Shown here one piece after another: positions 33,259-43,517 of a DNA stretch of 64,000 nt. Numbering within the stretch: the stretch's first letter is position 1; each line of letters starts with the position of its first letter. The notes under the pieces were generated by a model, which was given only the letters and a program-made list of their open reading frames with translations, was not told the DNA's origin and did not search any database. The position numbers and the translations under genes are program-made. The DNA comes from Agrocybe praecox (lineage: Eukaryota; Basidiomycota; Agaricomycetes; Agaricales; Agrocybaceae): the NCBI GenBank assembly GCA_964017145.1, contig OZ024852.1, forward strand, positions 2,977,945 through 3,041,944, written 5' to 3'.

Positions 33259-33360
33259 GATTCGGCTATGGATGCAGTCGCTGTCATACAGGTCCGGGAT
33301 CTATGTAATCTAATCTACAGACTTGTAGGTACTACATACGGATTGCACTGCCACAACGCT
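33259..33360 (-). repeat. Dispersed repeat, unit 2
   Basis: The tandem neighbour of unit 1, offset by about 124 bp: GCGTTGTGGCAGTGCAATCC … GTAGATTAGATTACATAG … CCATAGCCGAAT on the minus strand. It is more diverged in the middle, with about 15 extra bases. Confidence 0.5.
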
Positions 33361-33387
33361 TAGATCATTTCCGCCAGAGTCCGTCCC

Positions 33388-33406
33388 ATTAGATTAGATT
33401 AGATTC
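33388..33406. repeat. (ATTAG)n simple repeat
   Basis: Short perfect array ATTAGATTAGATTAGATTC next to the dispersed repeat, whose core also contains ATTAGATTA. Confidence 0.6.
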
Positions 33407-33677
33407 TTCAATTCTATCTTCAACGTATTTTTTTGGATTTTTCGCATGCATGTCGAGTAATGGCAGGATACTACAAACTCATGGACCGAGCTGATAAGAA
33501 GAGGTGTCAGTATACGCGCTCCATGAAATTGACACAGTGGATAATCGACAAGAGTCGATATGTCCCGCCGATTCGATTAAGCGCGCTAGTACATAAGCGA
33601 CCAATAAACGTTATGCAGTCATGATCAAAGGTTGTGTTTATCCACACTTGTTCAATACATTTAGGGTGTAATTTACG

Positions 33678-34358
33678 TTAGGCGCCCTCGACAAGGTATG
33701 CAAAATGATCAGGCTTGTCTGGAAGGGGCGCGTATTCAGACATTTCCAAAGCAATCTTCACAACTTTTTCATCGAAATGAACTCTGGCGAATTCAGCCGC
33801 TAGGTCTATGCCAGACGTTACCCCCGCTGCGCTCCAAATTTTTCCATCGACGATCCACCTCCGGTCGCCAATCCACTCGACCTTGTTTGTTAGAATTCCG
33901 GGAATCTTTGCAAACTCGCGAAGGATCCACTTGCTGGTGCACGCTTTGTGTCCGTTCAGAATGCCGGCTTGCGCTACGGCGATAGAGGAGGTGCATACGA
34001 GGAGGAAGGCTTTGAGCTTCGGATCTGCATAGCGCTCTTTGAGGAACTCAGTGCACCCTTGAGGAAGTGGCTCAAGAGGGTTAGGTCCCGGGACAACGAT
34101 GTAATCCAAGGGTGGACAATCCTTGTATGTCGTCGTGGGGTGTTGTGGAGGCCCACAAGTCGCCTGGACGGGTTCCATATTATTGGAAATATAATGCCAG
34201 GTCATGAGAGGCGCTTTATCGCTGATTTCCTTTGGTACCCCCGGAATCCTGCTGAGAATGTTGCGAGAATGGTTGTTGAGGATATCTACGGGACCAACGG
34301 CGTCAATCCATTGAAAATCGGGAAAGTAGAGAAGTCCCATATTGAGAGTTTGCGACAT
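33678..34358 (-). CDS. DJ-1/PfpI family protein, copy C
   Basis: Single exon, 226 aa. Signposts: FQWIDAVGPVDILNNHS, KDCPPLDYIVVPGPNP, FLLVCTSSIAVAQAGILNG with the Cys in place, and RRWIVDGKIWSAAGVTSGID. It ends directly after AYLVEGA, slightly shorter than its siblings. Nearest relatives are B, A and D. The long upstream interval (34359-35609) carries CGATGGGGACTCC at about 34675, related to the TATGGGGA word before other copies. Confidence 0.87.
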   Translation of the reverse strand: MSQTLNMGLLYFPDFQWIDAVGPVDILNNHSRNILSRIPGVPKEISDKAPLMTWHYISNNMEPVQATCGPPQHPTTTYKDCPPLDYIVVPGPNPLEPLPQGCTEFLKERYADPKLKAFLLVCTSSIAVAQAGILNGHKACTSKWILREFAKIPGILTNKVEWIGDRRWIVDGKIWSAAGVTSGIDLAAEFARVHFDEKVVKIALEMSEYAPLPDKPDHFAYLVEGA

Positions 34359-35609
34359 GGTTTAATCGTCAAGTTGAGAAACTCGATTGTGGTCTTTGAC
34401 GTCGAGGTGTTTGTTAGATGAAAACGATGGATTCTTTGAAGGTCTGAGTTACTATCTACAAAATACATGCTTTTATAGAATTTCTACGTATCTGTTTTAC
34501 AGAGTCTAGCCTATAAGCGTTAAGCGCTGATGTACGGTGTTATACGGTACTGACACATAGGACATTACCAAACCTAGACGCCCTTGGAACTTGCTCGTAG
34601 CCAGTTGCGGAATCATAAATGCCGTTTTTTGCGCTCTAATATCTAACAGCTTTTCGCGTATACGCTAGATGCAGCGATGGGGACTCCCACAGGTCTTGTC
34701 ACTCATCTCCCAATGTCACTGCGGTTGGCATATGCGCAGTTCTCAATTATTTATATGATATTATAAGCTGACGAGCGCACAGCGACTCCCGACATACGTA
34801 TGCGTTGTGAGAACTAGGTGGGTTTATTTCTTTCAAAATTTAAAGCTATAATTTGCCTGTCATTAAGTAGTAGATCACTATTTCGGTTCTCCAAAAGTCC
34901 TCCCATCGGATCCCAAGGAGCAACTTCTAAAGCAAATTATACGACACGGGGGATCCAGAGATAGTTATCAGGGAATAGAGTGTACGCGTCTGCGCGGCAA
35001 ATATATAAGGTCAGATGCTTATCACGGAATGGTGTACACCCGTCTATCCGCCGCTTCCACAGGTGGTACCCAATATGATTAGGGGGTGTAGTAAACTTCT
35101 CCTTAGCGTCATAAGACATTAGTCCAGATAAAATTAAAAATATGAAGTTCTCACACAGAACAGCGTCTGTTTTCTCGTTCTCTTCGGGTCCCAAAAAATC
35201 CAAATACCAAAAAATCTATATCGGGGGTCGCATATATGCAGTCAAACAAAGGAAGAGCGAGATACATTATACATCCTTGCAAGAAATCTATGACAAGATT
35301 ATCACCAGCGACTCAGGTGGTTGCGATGTATGTGATATCTCCATATAGAACTAATTTCTATTTTGAATATTCCTATTCATGGGAGCAAGTCCCCTCACTA
35401 ACGTAATAGTGTTTCTCGAATGGTCAACTATGAAATGATAGCAGATCAAAAAAAAAAAAAGATCAAAAATTCAACAGCATGAAATTTAAGAAACAAACTG
35501 AAAAAGCAAAACGTATACCACACATAATTAACTATTGGTACACTGGTGCAGCATACCAAATTATGAAGATAACAATCCAATAGCGGCCTGCATTTTCTCG
35601 AAATCGCAT
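34359..35609. other. Intergenic, copy C to ARG7
   Basis: No gene is supported. Overlapping small open frames at about 34937-35348 on both strands show no domain or signal. A poly(A) run occurs at about 35449-35460. Confidence 0.5.
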
Positions 35610-37218
35610 TTAACTGCGGTAATCGCCATTGATACTGACGTATTCCTGTCGAAAACGCGTCAGTTATGTCTTGCACGAGGAGAATGAATAATAACGACTC
35701 ACATAGCTGAAATCGCAAGTCCAGTACTTGGCCTCGCCATCACCTCCCATACCCAGCTCAACCAAAACCTCGAAGTCTTCCAACTGAAGAATCTCCTTGG
35801 CACGGACCTCGTCGACCTTTTCGGGCTCGCCGTTCACCAGGACGGGTAAGGGGGAGGTGCCGTCGGAGGGCACGAAAGTGACATTTACTTTTGTAGGGTC
35901 GATGACTGGAGCAACACCGGTGGCTGGGGAAGGTGTGAGTGGGACAGAACCAGTTGCCGCGAGAATTCGGCCCCAGCTATACAAGAAATCATAAATGATG
36001 CAGACAGCAAATAGGAAACAAAAGAGCGACGTACTTAGCATCTTCGCCATAGAGTGCAGTCTTGACGAGCGCAGAAGTGGAAATGCGTGACGCGATACTG
36101 TGCGCGTCTTTGTACGATGGGGCACCCTGAGTGTAGACACAAATGTCCATAAATATTTAATTATCATGCCTAGCAACAAAAACACATACCTTGACAGTGA
36201 CAGTGACAAACTTGGTCGCGCCTTCTCCATCCCGAACCACCAACTGGGCAAGGTTCGCTGCGAAATCTGTTAGCTCCTTCTTGAACACCTCGTAGCCCTC
36301 CTTGTTCGTTTCTTCATCAATAACTAGTCCACCCTTGCTCGCAGCACCATTGGCCAGGACGTAAATTGAATCATTGGTAGACATATCACCGTCGACGCTG
36401 ATAGAATTGAAGCTGCGGTCAACGGCGTATGTCAATGCACTCTGCAAACTGCGAGGAGAAACAGCAGCGTCCGTCATGATGCATCCCAGAAGAGTAGCGT
36501 GAAGTTGTTTGGGTGCGGAAGAGAAGGAAGTGCTAGCCGGACCCATGTCCGGATGAATCATACCAGCGCCTTTATCCATACCCGCCATATGATATTCCTG
36601 TCCAGCGATAGTGAAGGTCCGCGAGCGAAGTTTTGGGAATGTGTCCGTAGTCATGAATGCCTTAGCGGTGCTCTCCCATGCCTCGAAATCCGAGCCTAGC
36701 ACTGAAGTCTCTTTCCCAACGGCCTGGGACTGGATGCCGGAGATGATCTTGGAAATAGGCAAGTTCTGTCCGATAACCCCTGTTGACATAACCAAAGTCT
36801 CATTCTCAAACTTCTTCAAGTTTGAAGGCAGAAGAGCATCTGTGGCCTTCACCATCGCCCATGCGTCATCTAGCCCCTGCTTTCCGGTCACTGCATTCGC
36901 GCAGCCGCTGTTCACGACGACAGCACGTGCATAGCCTCCATTTTTAGTGAGAATTTCGTCTGACACGAGTACGGGTGCTGCCTTGAATGCATTGCGAGTG
37001 AAGCATGCAGCTGCTGATGTTGGCTGTTCCGACGTAGATAGCACCACAGCGAGGTCGGGAACGCCTGCCTTTTTCTTCACTCCGGCATGGATCCCTCCTA
37101 CTACAAAACCTGCTGGGAATGATGAAGAGGGAAGAGGGACATGATGGCGTGCCTTTGACGGAACAGGGCGCATAGTGAAGGTGGCCGTGGATGCCAGCCT
37201 CTTGGGGATGAATGACAT
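35610..37218 (-). CDS. ARG7: Mitochondrial glutamate N-acetyltransferase / ornithine acetyltransferase (ArgJ family)
   Basis: Exons 36190-37218, 36035-36126, 35703-35976, 35610-35645; 476 aa. The Ser/Arg-rich N-terminus (MSFIPKRLASTATFTMRPVP) fits a mitochondrial presequence. The ArgJ domain shows AGVKKK, VVVNSGCANAVTG, MSTGVIGQNLP, DKGAGMIHPDM and HATLLGCIMTDAAV. In this family the precursor cleaves itself before the Thr of the AT-LL motif, making alpha and beta chains. NWGRILAATG and a C-terminal EYVSINGDYRS complete it. The enzyme recycles acetyl groups in arginine synthesis. It is a conserved core gene sitting inside the DJ-1/PfpI array. Confidence 0.93.
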
Positions 37219-38786
37219 GGTTGTAGCAGAGGAAGGTTCAACCTTGCGACCTTGAGCTATTTATCAAAATCTACCGCGAAAATAACGCGATTGGACCACC
37301 TATGCTATGCAAATAGAAAATGAGTCAAATGAATTCCAGATATGAGAATCGTTATACACATACATCACTGTTTGTTCTGCAGCGGACATGACTCGATATA
37401 AGAAAAGATGTCGTAAAGCATCCGAAGCCGAAATAAGCCGAAGTCGGACAGGGGCTTCCTGTTCCAATTCCATACTGGAAACAAGGATTTGGGTAGCATG
37501 CCGAAATTCGCGTTCACCTACATAGACATAGTAGATCCAAGTATGTAAAGGATGCTTTCAATTATCAAAATAAAGAACTTGCCAGAGTAATCTGTATGTG
37601 CGAGCGAATGTTTTGTTGAAAATAGTTAATTGCCGTTGTGCTATCATCCTCCTCCTGCGAGTAGCCAGAGCACCTCGTGCAAGTAGGCCAATGCTAATCA
37701 CGTGTCTCAACGCGTCATGGCACTGCCACAAGCAAGTCCGCGACGCCTTCAAGTTCAAGTTCAAGCTCAGGTTTGAGACGCTCGTCTCTCGAGTCTCAGG
37801 AAATTGGCCCTATATTTATTCTCTCAAAGAGAAATTTTCTCCGAAGGCCCAGGGAAATTATCGGTAGAATCAAAGTGACTCCTTAGATGATATGAAAATA
37901 GATTTAACAATAAGGTCACAACTTACGGATTTCCATTGAGCCATGGAAATCTACGGTACCTCGTTGGTAGAGGTCACTACTTAGTATCTGATTAAACAAT
38001 AATTCCCGCAAAATTTGACCTATGTAAAAGCATCAAAAACGGCTGAAAAACCCAGCTGTAAAACGCCCTATTAGTCAATCAGATACTCGATATTAATGTT
38101 TTTCAACGGATACCAGTTAGGCAGATAGCCATGTCATCTTATGAAATAGAAATAAACTCATTATTGCGAGCTCCGTATCTCCATGGACGCCATCGGCTAT
38201 GCCGGTCATTGAAGGTAAAATTTGGCGACAACAGTTTCTAAATCGGGAAGTTATTTCTGTATGGGGATGCTACAAGCAGGTCTGCTAGTACAACTGGAGT
38301 ATCATGTATATTTTAAATCGAAGTACTCAATAAGGCTGCTCTGTCCTACGGGTGCCATAAATATGACAATGCTGACTGGTATGAGATTTTCTATTATTCA
38401 TTCTCGCCGTTCTAGCGCCTACTAAGGGTTTAAAGAAAATCATCGGCTTACTGCTGAGTGTGAGTGACTAATTGACGGTCCAAATATTACGGAGAAAGCG
38501 TACTCCTGACTAAAATGCCTATCCTATGCGTATGCTAGAGTCTCTGGACGAGTGAATAAGATTGGTCAGTATGCTCACTATTTCGAATACCATTATTGTT
38601 CTATCATAGTGACGACTGCGCAGTTGCATTTTCTAATGCAAGTCAGAAAAAGTGAGACGATAAAACTATATGATAGCATCGAAATAAATTTGTATAAAGG
38701 ACGGCGTTTCCAGAATATAGACATTAAATCCTCAGTAAACTCCAAACAATCAAACAACAGACAATCAGTTGATTAGAAGATAAACC
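37219..38786. other. Intergenic, ARG7 to copy D, including a duplicated promoter
   Basis: About 1.6 kb without a supported gene. The last 550 bp (from about 38220) resemble the region before copy A in order and content: GGAAGTTAT…TATGGGGA, GTGACTAAT, GAGTGAATA, then the TATA region. Confidence 0.55.
38693..38699 (+). promoter_or_regulatory. TATA box of DJ-1/PfpI copy D
   Basis: TATAAAG lies about 90 bp before the ATG. Its flanks match those of the copy A TATA box. Confidence 0.45.
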
Positions 38787-39494
38787 ATGTCCCAAACACT
38801 CAACATTGGTCTTCTTTACTTCCCTTTCTTCCAATGGCTCGACGCAGTTGGCACGGTCGACATTCTCAACAATCACTCTCGTGACGTCCTGAGCTCTATT
38901 TCAGGAGTGCCAAACCATATCAGCAACAAGGCACCCTTCATAAAATGGCATTACATCTCCTCCGATATGAAGCCCGTCAATGTGACAGCCGGGCCTCCTC
39001 AGCACCCCACAACCACGTACAAAGATTGTCCCCCGTTGGACTACCTTATCGTCCCAGGGCCGTACCCGATCGAGCCTCTTCCAGAAGGCTGCAATGAGTT
39101 CCTTCAGGCACGCTACGCCGACCCTCAGTTGAAGGCCATCCTACTCGTCTGCTCTGCCTCGCTTGCAGTATCCCAAGCTGGCATTTTGGACGGCCACAAG
39201 GTCTGCACCAACAAGTTCGTCCTCCGCGACCTCATCGAGACGGGAGAGTTGGATGCCCTCAGCAAGAAAGTTGAATGGATTGGGGACAGACGATGGATCG
39301 TCGATGGGAAAATTTGGAGCGGAGCAGGCGTCACTGCAGGCTTGGATCTCGCAGCGGAATTTGCGCGAGTTCATTTCGATAAAGAGGTGGTGAAGATCGC
39401 ATCGGAGATGGCTGAGTATACGGCTCTTCCAGACAAGCCTGATCAGTTCGCCTATATGCTCGATGGCATAAAATCTGGTCAGACCTCTGCATGA
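38787..39494 (+). CDS. DJ-1/PfpI family protein, copy D
   Basis: Single exon, 235 aa, the closest sibling of copy A, including a short extra tail after the conserved C-terminus (KSGQTSA here, KSDQVSV in A). Signposts: FFQWLDAVGTVDILNNHS, KDCPPLDYLIVPGPYP, ILLVCSASLAVSQAGILDG with the Cys kept, and RRWIVDGKIWSGAGVTAGLD. Shared promoter words with A show that the duplicated block included about half a kilobase of upstream sequence. Confidence 0.88.
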   Translation: MSQTLNIGLLYFPFFQWLDAVGTVDILNNHSRDVLSSISGVPNHISNKAPFIKWHYISSDMKPVNVTAGPPQHPTTTYKDCPPLDYLIVPGPYPIEPLPEGCNEFLQARYADPQLKAILLVCSASLAVSQAGILDGHKVCTNKFVLRDLIETGELDALSKKVEWIGDRRWIVDGKIWSGAGVTAGLDLAAEFARVHFDKEVVKIASEMAEYTALPDKPDQFAYMLDGIKSGQTSA

Positions 39495-40007
39495 ATTATA
39501 ATCCTACGATAGTTTAGATGTGATCGATATGCCGAGCAAAGCGTAGACGCGATGCATGATCTGTTTTGTAAATAATCATGATGATATCGTATCATCCCAC
39601 TCATTCAAATTATAACCCCTTGTTGCATCGTAGTTTCGCATATTTTGAATATAAAGTACTGCGGTTGAACTGCGCGAAGATACTTAAGGTCTTCATCAAT
39701 GATGGTAAATGGCGGTGCATGTTTAGTACGTATAGTACTTAGTCATGACACGGTGCCGGCGCGCAAAGCTTACAACGAGATTTGCAAGCCACTCGTGGAG
39801 AAAGCGACCTATGTATAATGATTAGCGCATTATCATTTCGGGTAAGTAGCTTCCGCATGCGATATGGGGACACACCTCCTTGATACCTCCTGGCGACGCA
39901 GATCATCCCCATTTATTCTGGTAGATAAATAGAATTCTGGAGACGAGATATCCGAAAGAAAGATTGCCCTTCAGAACACCAGAATTATTGTAAACTTTGA
40001 ATCCAAG
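39495..40007. other. Intergenic, copy D to copy E
   Basis: Carries TATGGGGA at 39863-39870, about 140 bp before copy E. Nothing else is recognised. Confidence 0.5.
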
Positions 40008-40703
40008 ATGGCACCGCAAACCTTCGACATGGGACTCATCCTTCTCCCTACCCACCAGTGGGTAGACGCCTCAGGGCCTGTTGATTATCTCAACTCCCAT
40101 TCGCAAAGCTATCTCAGTATGCTCCCTCTTCCACAATCCATTATGGACAGAGTACCCTTCATGCATTGGCATTGCATTTCATCCGACCTCGCGCCTATGC
40201 GCGGCAGGTCTGGACCCGTGCAAATCTCAACCTGCACATACAAAGATTGTCCCCCACTCGACTATATCGTCGTTCCAGGCCCAGATCCCTCCAAACCAGT
40301 CCCAGCTGAATTCGCCCAATTCATAAAGGAACGACTGGACGACCCGAAATTGAAAGGCGTCCTGCTCATAGAGACCGCCGCAATAGCGCTCGACAGCACG
40401 GGCAATGGAGTGCTCGATGGAAAGCAAGTCTGCGGAAACAAGAACACGCTCCGCAGACTTGCGGAAGCTGGGATGCTCAAAGGCAACAAAGTCAACTGGT
40501 TGACTGACAGGAGATGGGCTGTCGATGGAAAGATATGGAGCGCGTCTGGGGTCATGGGCGGTATCGACCTTGCTGCTGAATTGGCGAAGGCCCACTTGGA
40601 TGATGATATTGTAAAACTTGTCAAGGACGTGACAGAGTACGACGAAAATGCAGCATCGCCTGACCCTTTCGCCGCGATTCTTGAGGGAGTGAAATTGAAC
40701 TGA
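40008..40703 (+). CDS. DJ-1/PfpI family protein, copy E, lacking the nucleophile cysteine
   Basis: Single exon, 231 aa, start MAPQTFDMGLILLP. The fold signposts remain: HQWVDASGPVDYLNSHS, KDCPPLDYIVVPGPDP, RRWAVDGKIWSASGVMGGID. But the elbow reads VLLIETAAIALDSTGNGVLDG, with Glu at residue 122 exactly where the other eight copies have Cys (codon GAG). If Cys122 is the catalytic residue as in the family, this copy cannot use the usual mechanism and may be inactive, regulatory or altered. The frame is fully open, so it is not an obvious pseudogene. It groups with F and I (NGVLDGK or DGVLDGK). Confidence 0.87.
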   Translation: MAPQTFDMGLILLPTHQWVDASGPVDYLNSHSQSYLSMLPLPQSIMDRVPFMHWHCISSDLAPMRGRSGPVQISTCTYKDCPPLDYIVVPGPDPSKPVPAEFAQFIKERLDDPKLKGVLLIETAAIALDSTGNGVLDGKQVCGNKNTLRRLAEAGMLKGNKVNWLTDRRWAVDGKIWSASGVMGGIDLAAELAKAHLDDDIVKLVKDVTEYDENAASPDPFAAILEGVKLN

Positions 40704-41558
40704 TAGTTAGTGTAGATAGCTGTTCCACGTAGGAGTAAACATTTATGTATGTCATGCTTCGAAATAGCAACAGTTTCTTCCATAGCCTCTCATATTTCAA
40801 AACCAATCTTGAGAGTCGACTTCTTCATTCCCTCTTCGTAATTGTTTTTTGCTGTTATGACATTTGACGTAGATAGAAGCAAATTCGGCCAGAGTTGCCA
40901 AGAATGGTATTCGGGACAAGACGCTCAGCATGATGATATTTTGCGTATACTGTCCAAAAAAAAAAAACAAGCGACCAATACCCGTGCTGCTACAATGAGC
41001 AGTCACATAATCGGGAACGAGCCTGCCAGGGGGGGTAGGAAATTAACGTCAAAATATGAAACGCAGGTTGCCATGCGAGGTCGGTTGGGAGCGAACCGTT
41101 ATAGTGTGATCTGCTAAGACATTTTGTTGTCCCACTGGGAAAGGAACAGTACAAAAGGGGAAGATCGACCGAAGTAATTGAAAATGTCGTCAAAAAGATG
41201 GACAAACATTAGTAACAACTCTCCAGTCGGACTGCGCATGCAGGTGCAGAAGATAAAATGAGCTGTAAGCCTAAGCCGAATGTGACCAATCATTTGAGAG
41301 GCCGAGAGGATGCCCATTCGATTCAGCAGCATTATCTAGACGTGCGTATGGGCTTCGTAATAGTGACATGTAAGTACTTGAAGACGTTTCAAGTTTTAAG
41401 AAGTCGCTTAAGAGGCAACTACGGTAGTAGTACCAACCACATGATGATCTGGACGACAATAATTGTATATAAGCATGATGCATAAGGAGGAGATGCTATA
41501 CATTACCCATACACTAGCCTCGAAGAGCGAAAAAGCATCCTATCAGCATTAAATCTCC
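40704..41558. other. Intergenic, copy E to copy F
   Basis: No supported gene. A poly(A) run lies at about 40956-40967, followed by scattered short open frames without features. Confidence 0.5.
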
Positions 41559-42254
41559 ATGACACCTCAAATTCTTGACATTGGACTCCTCCTAATTCCA
41601 GACCACCAGTGGCTTGACGCTGCTGGACCTGTGGATTATATCAATTGTCACTCGCACGCGATCTTGAGCGAGAGTTCTTCCCCCAAAAACATACTCGACA
41701 AAGCACCCATCATCAATTGGCATTACATCTCCCACACCATGGCGCCAGTCCGAGTAACGTCCGGACCTATGCAATTGCCAACATGCACATATGACGACTG
41801 TCCTCAACTGGACTACATCATAATCCCCGGCCCGGATCCCTCGAAATCACCTCCAGGAGCCTTCAGCCAATTCGTCAAAGACCGACTGGATGATCCAAAA
41901 ATGAAAGGCCTTCTTTTAATCTGCACAGCCTCGCTCCTGGTGGCCAACAGCGGCAATGGCGTTCTTGACGGAAAATACATCTGCAGCAACAAATATACCT
42001 TGCGCATGTTGTCGGGGGCGGGTCTGCTCAAAGGCACTAAGATCAATTGGGTAGGGAACAAGAGGTGGACAGTGGATGGAAAGATATGGAGTTCGGCTGG
42101 CATCACGGCTGGCATCGATTTGGCAGCAGCGTTTACTAGGATTATCTTGGACGAGGAAATCGTAGAAATCGTGAAGAACGCGACAGAGTACGAGGGGAAA
42201 CCGGAAGCACCTGACGCATTTGCAAGGATTCTGGAAGGTGTCAAGCTGAACTGA
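41559..42254 (+). CDS. DJ-1/PfpI family protein, copy F
   Basis: Single exon, 231 aa. Signposts: HQWLDAAGPVDYINCHS, DDCPQLDYIIIPGPDP (one Pro to Gln change in the DCPPLD motif), LLLICTASLLVANSGNGVLDG with the Cys in place, and KRWTVDGKIWSSAGITAGID. It groups with E and I by the insertion NSGNG/NAGDG before VLDG and by the KGTK-type loop. The proposed catalytic residues are intact. Confidence 0.87.
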   Translation: MTPQILDIGLLLIPDHQWLDAAGPVDYINCHSHAILSESSSPKNILDKAPIINWHYISHTMAPVRVTSGPMQLPTCTYDDCPQLDYIIIPGPDPSKSPPGAFSQFVKDRLDDPKMKGLLLICTASLLVANSGNGVLDGKYICSNKYTLRMLSGAGLLKGTKINWVGNKRWTVDGKIWSSAGITAGIDLAAAFTRIILDEEIVEIVKNATEYEGKPEAPDAFARILEGVKLN

Positions 42255-42511
42255 GCGGGTTAGATGTTAAAGCGATTATTATGTGTTATTTCGGAAACAT
42301 CGCGAGTGATGGCATGCATGACAGGGGAATTGACAAGAAACTAAACACAATAAAAACAAATGTTCGTACGTCATATTAATGCGAGGAAGAAGGAACATAC
42401 CTAGGGTAGACGTGACGGGTTTCAGTGGAGTCCTATTACAATCCTCAGAGATGAAGAAGAAAGTTTGTTGGGGAAGATGTGGGGGAAATAGACATGATAC
42501 AAGAATACGAT

Positions 42512-42580
42512 AACCCCGGTGATCAGCGGTTAGTCACAAAATAGTGGACCACAAATAATAGTGGTTCGAAGCCGGGCATT
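42512..42580 (+). other. tRNA-like fragment, possibly a tRNA pseudogene or SINE head
   Basis: About 68 nt begin CCCCGGT and end GCCGGGCA, so six of seven acceptor pairs can form. Inside are GCGGTTAGTCAC, like a D-arm/A box, and GGTTCGAAGCC, close to a B box. The D stem does not pair and no convincing anticodon arm forms, so a working tRNA is unlikely. Confidence 0.3.
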
Positions 42581-42661
42581 TTTGGAAATTTTTATGGCCT
42601 GGGGGAGGGGAGAAGACCTTATTAGTGGATATTATAAAGCACATCTCTAGATAGCAAGTTC

Positions 42662-42674
42662 TACCCACAGAATA
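42662..42674 (+). promoter_or_regulatory. Shared promoter word TACCCACAGAATA (copy G)
   Basis: The same 13-mer occurs upstream of copy H at 43840-43852. In both cases it lies a short way downstream of a TATAAA-type word. Either a conserved control site or a remnant of promoter duplication. Confidence 0.35.
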
Positions 42675-42833
42675 AACATAACTCGCATGCCTTTTGCTTC
42701 GTTTTATGATGCTATCTGACATAAAAACCCAGGGGTGTCGGACGCCTGATTCGTGATAAAGGTCATCGTTTGAGCGTTGAAACCAGTAACGGACACGAAC
42801 ATACCACAACCGCACTACAAACCACGAATAATC

Positions 42834-43517
42834 ATGCCAGAGTCACTCGACATCGGTCTCATACTATTTCCCAATTTTCAGTGGCTCGATGCTGCCGGAC
42901 CTGTCGACCTCCTCAACAATCATTCGCATGGCTTCCTTAGCGATGCCGGAATACCAAAAGAGATACTTAGAAGGGCACCAATCATCAATTGGCACTACAT
43001 CTCCTCCGATCTAAACGAGGTCGAAGCATCATCAGGTCCCCCACTTCGTCCTACGACCACCATCGAGACCTGCCCTCCACTTGACTACATCATCGTCCCG
43101 GGGCCTAAGCTGGACCTGAAGCTTAGCGAAGCATGGATCAACTTTTTCCGGAGACGCTATGCAGACCCAAATTTGAGGGGTATACTCCTCGTCTGCACAG
43201 CGTCGCTTGCCGTGTCTCAAACAGGTATCCTAGATGGGCTAAATGTGTGTAGTAACAAGACGGCCCTGCGAAAGTTTGCAGAAACGGGGATGGTTTACAA
43301 GAATGTGAAATGGGTCAAAGACAGGAGGTGGATTGTTGACGGGAAGGTTTGGAGCAGTGGGGGGATCACAGCAGGACTTGATTTAGCAGCAGCATTTGCG
43401 CGAGTGCACATCCACAAAGACGTTATCGAGGTGGCGTTGGAAATTTCGGAGTACACCCCTCTGCCTGACAAGCCAGACGTATTCGCATATATCCTTGATG
43501 GAATCGACCTGTCTTAG
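42834..43517 (+). CDS. DJ-1/PfpI family protein, copy G
   Basis: Single exon, 227 aa from the conserved start MPESLDIGLILFPNF. The frame is open further upstream but has no ATG there. Signposts: FQWLDAAGPVDLLNNHS, ETCPPLDYIIVPGPKL (Glu-Thr replaces Lys-Asp before CPPLD), LLVCTASLAVSQTGILDG with the Cys, and RRWIVDGKVWSSGGITAGLD. It forms a subgroup with copy H, sharing NHSHGF/NHSYGF and TTxETCP. Confidence 0.87.
   Translation: MPESLDIGLILFPNFQWLDAAGPVDLLNNHSHGFLSDAGIPKEILRRAPIINWHYISSDLNEVEASSGPPLRPTTTIETCPPLDYIIVPGPKLDLKLSEAWINFFRRRYADPNLRGILLVCTASLAVSQTGILDGLNVCSNKTALRKFAETGMVYKNVKWVKDRRWIVDGKVWSSGGITAGLDLAAAFARVHIHKDVIEVALEISEYTPLPDKPDVFAYILDGIDLS

Larger units (their letters stand above)
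32508..33677. other. Intergenic with a degenerate tandem repeat
   Basis: Contains two copies of an element of roughly 85-100 bp at 33135-33217 and 33259-33360, plus a short ATTAG repeat at 33388-33406. No gene is supported. Confidence 0.6.
42255..42833. other. Intergenic, copy F to copy G
   Basis: Contains a tRNA-like fragment at about 42512-42580 and the promoter words of copy G (TATAAAG at 42633, TACCCACAGAATA at 42662). Confidence 0.5.

Noticed and set aside
33006..33308. 100-codon basic open frame across the dispersed repeat
   Set aside because: It follows the repeat units, has no domain, and ends within repeat sequence.
34937..35348. Two small open frames on opposite strands between copy C and ARG7
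   Set aside because: They overlap each other and have no signal peptide, domain or splice support.
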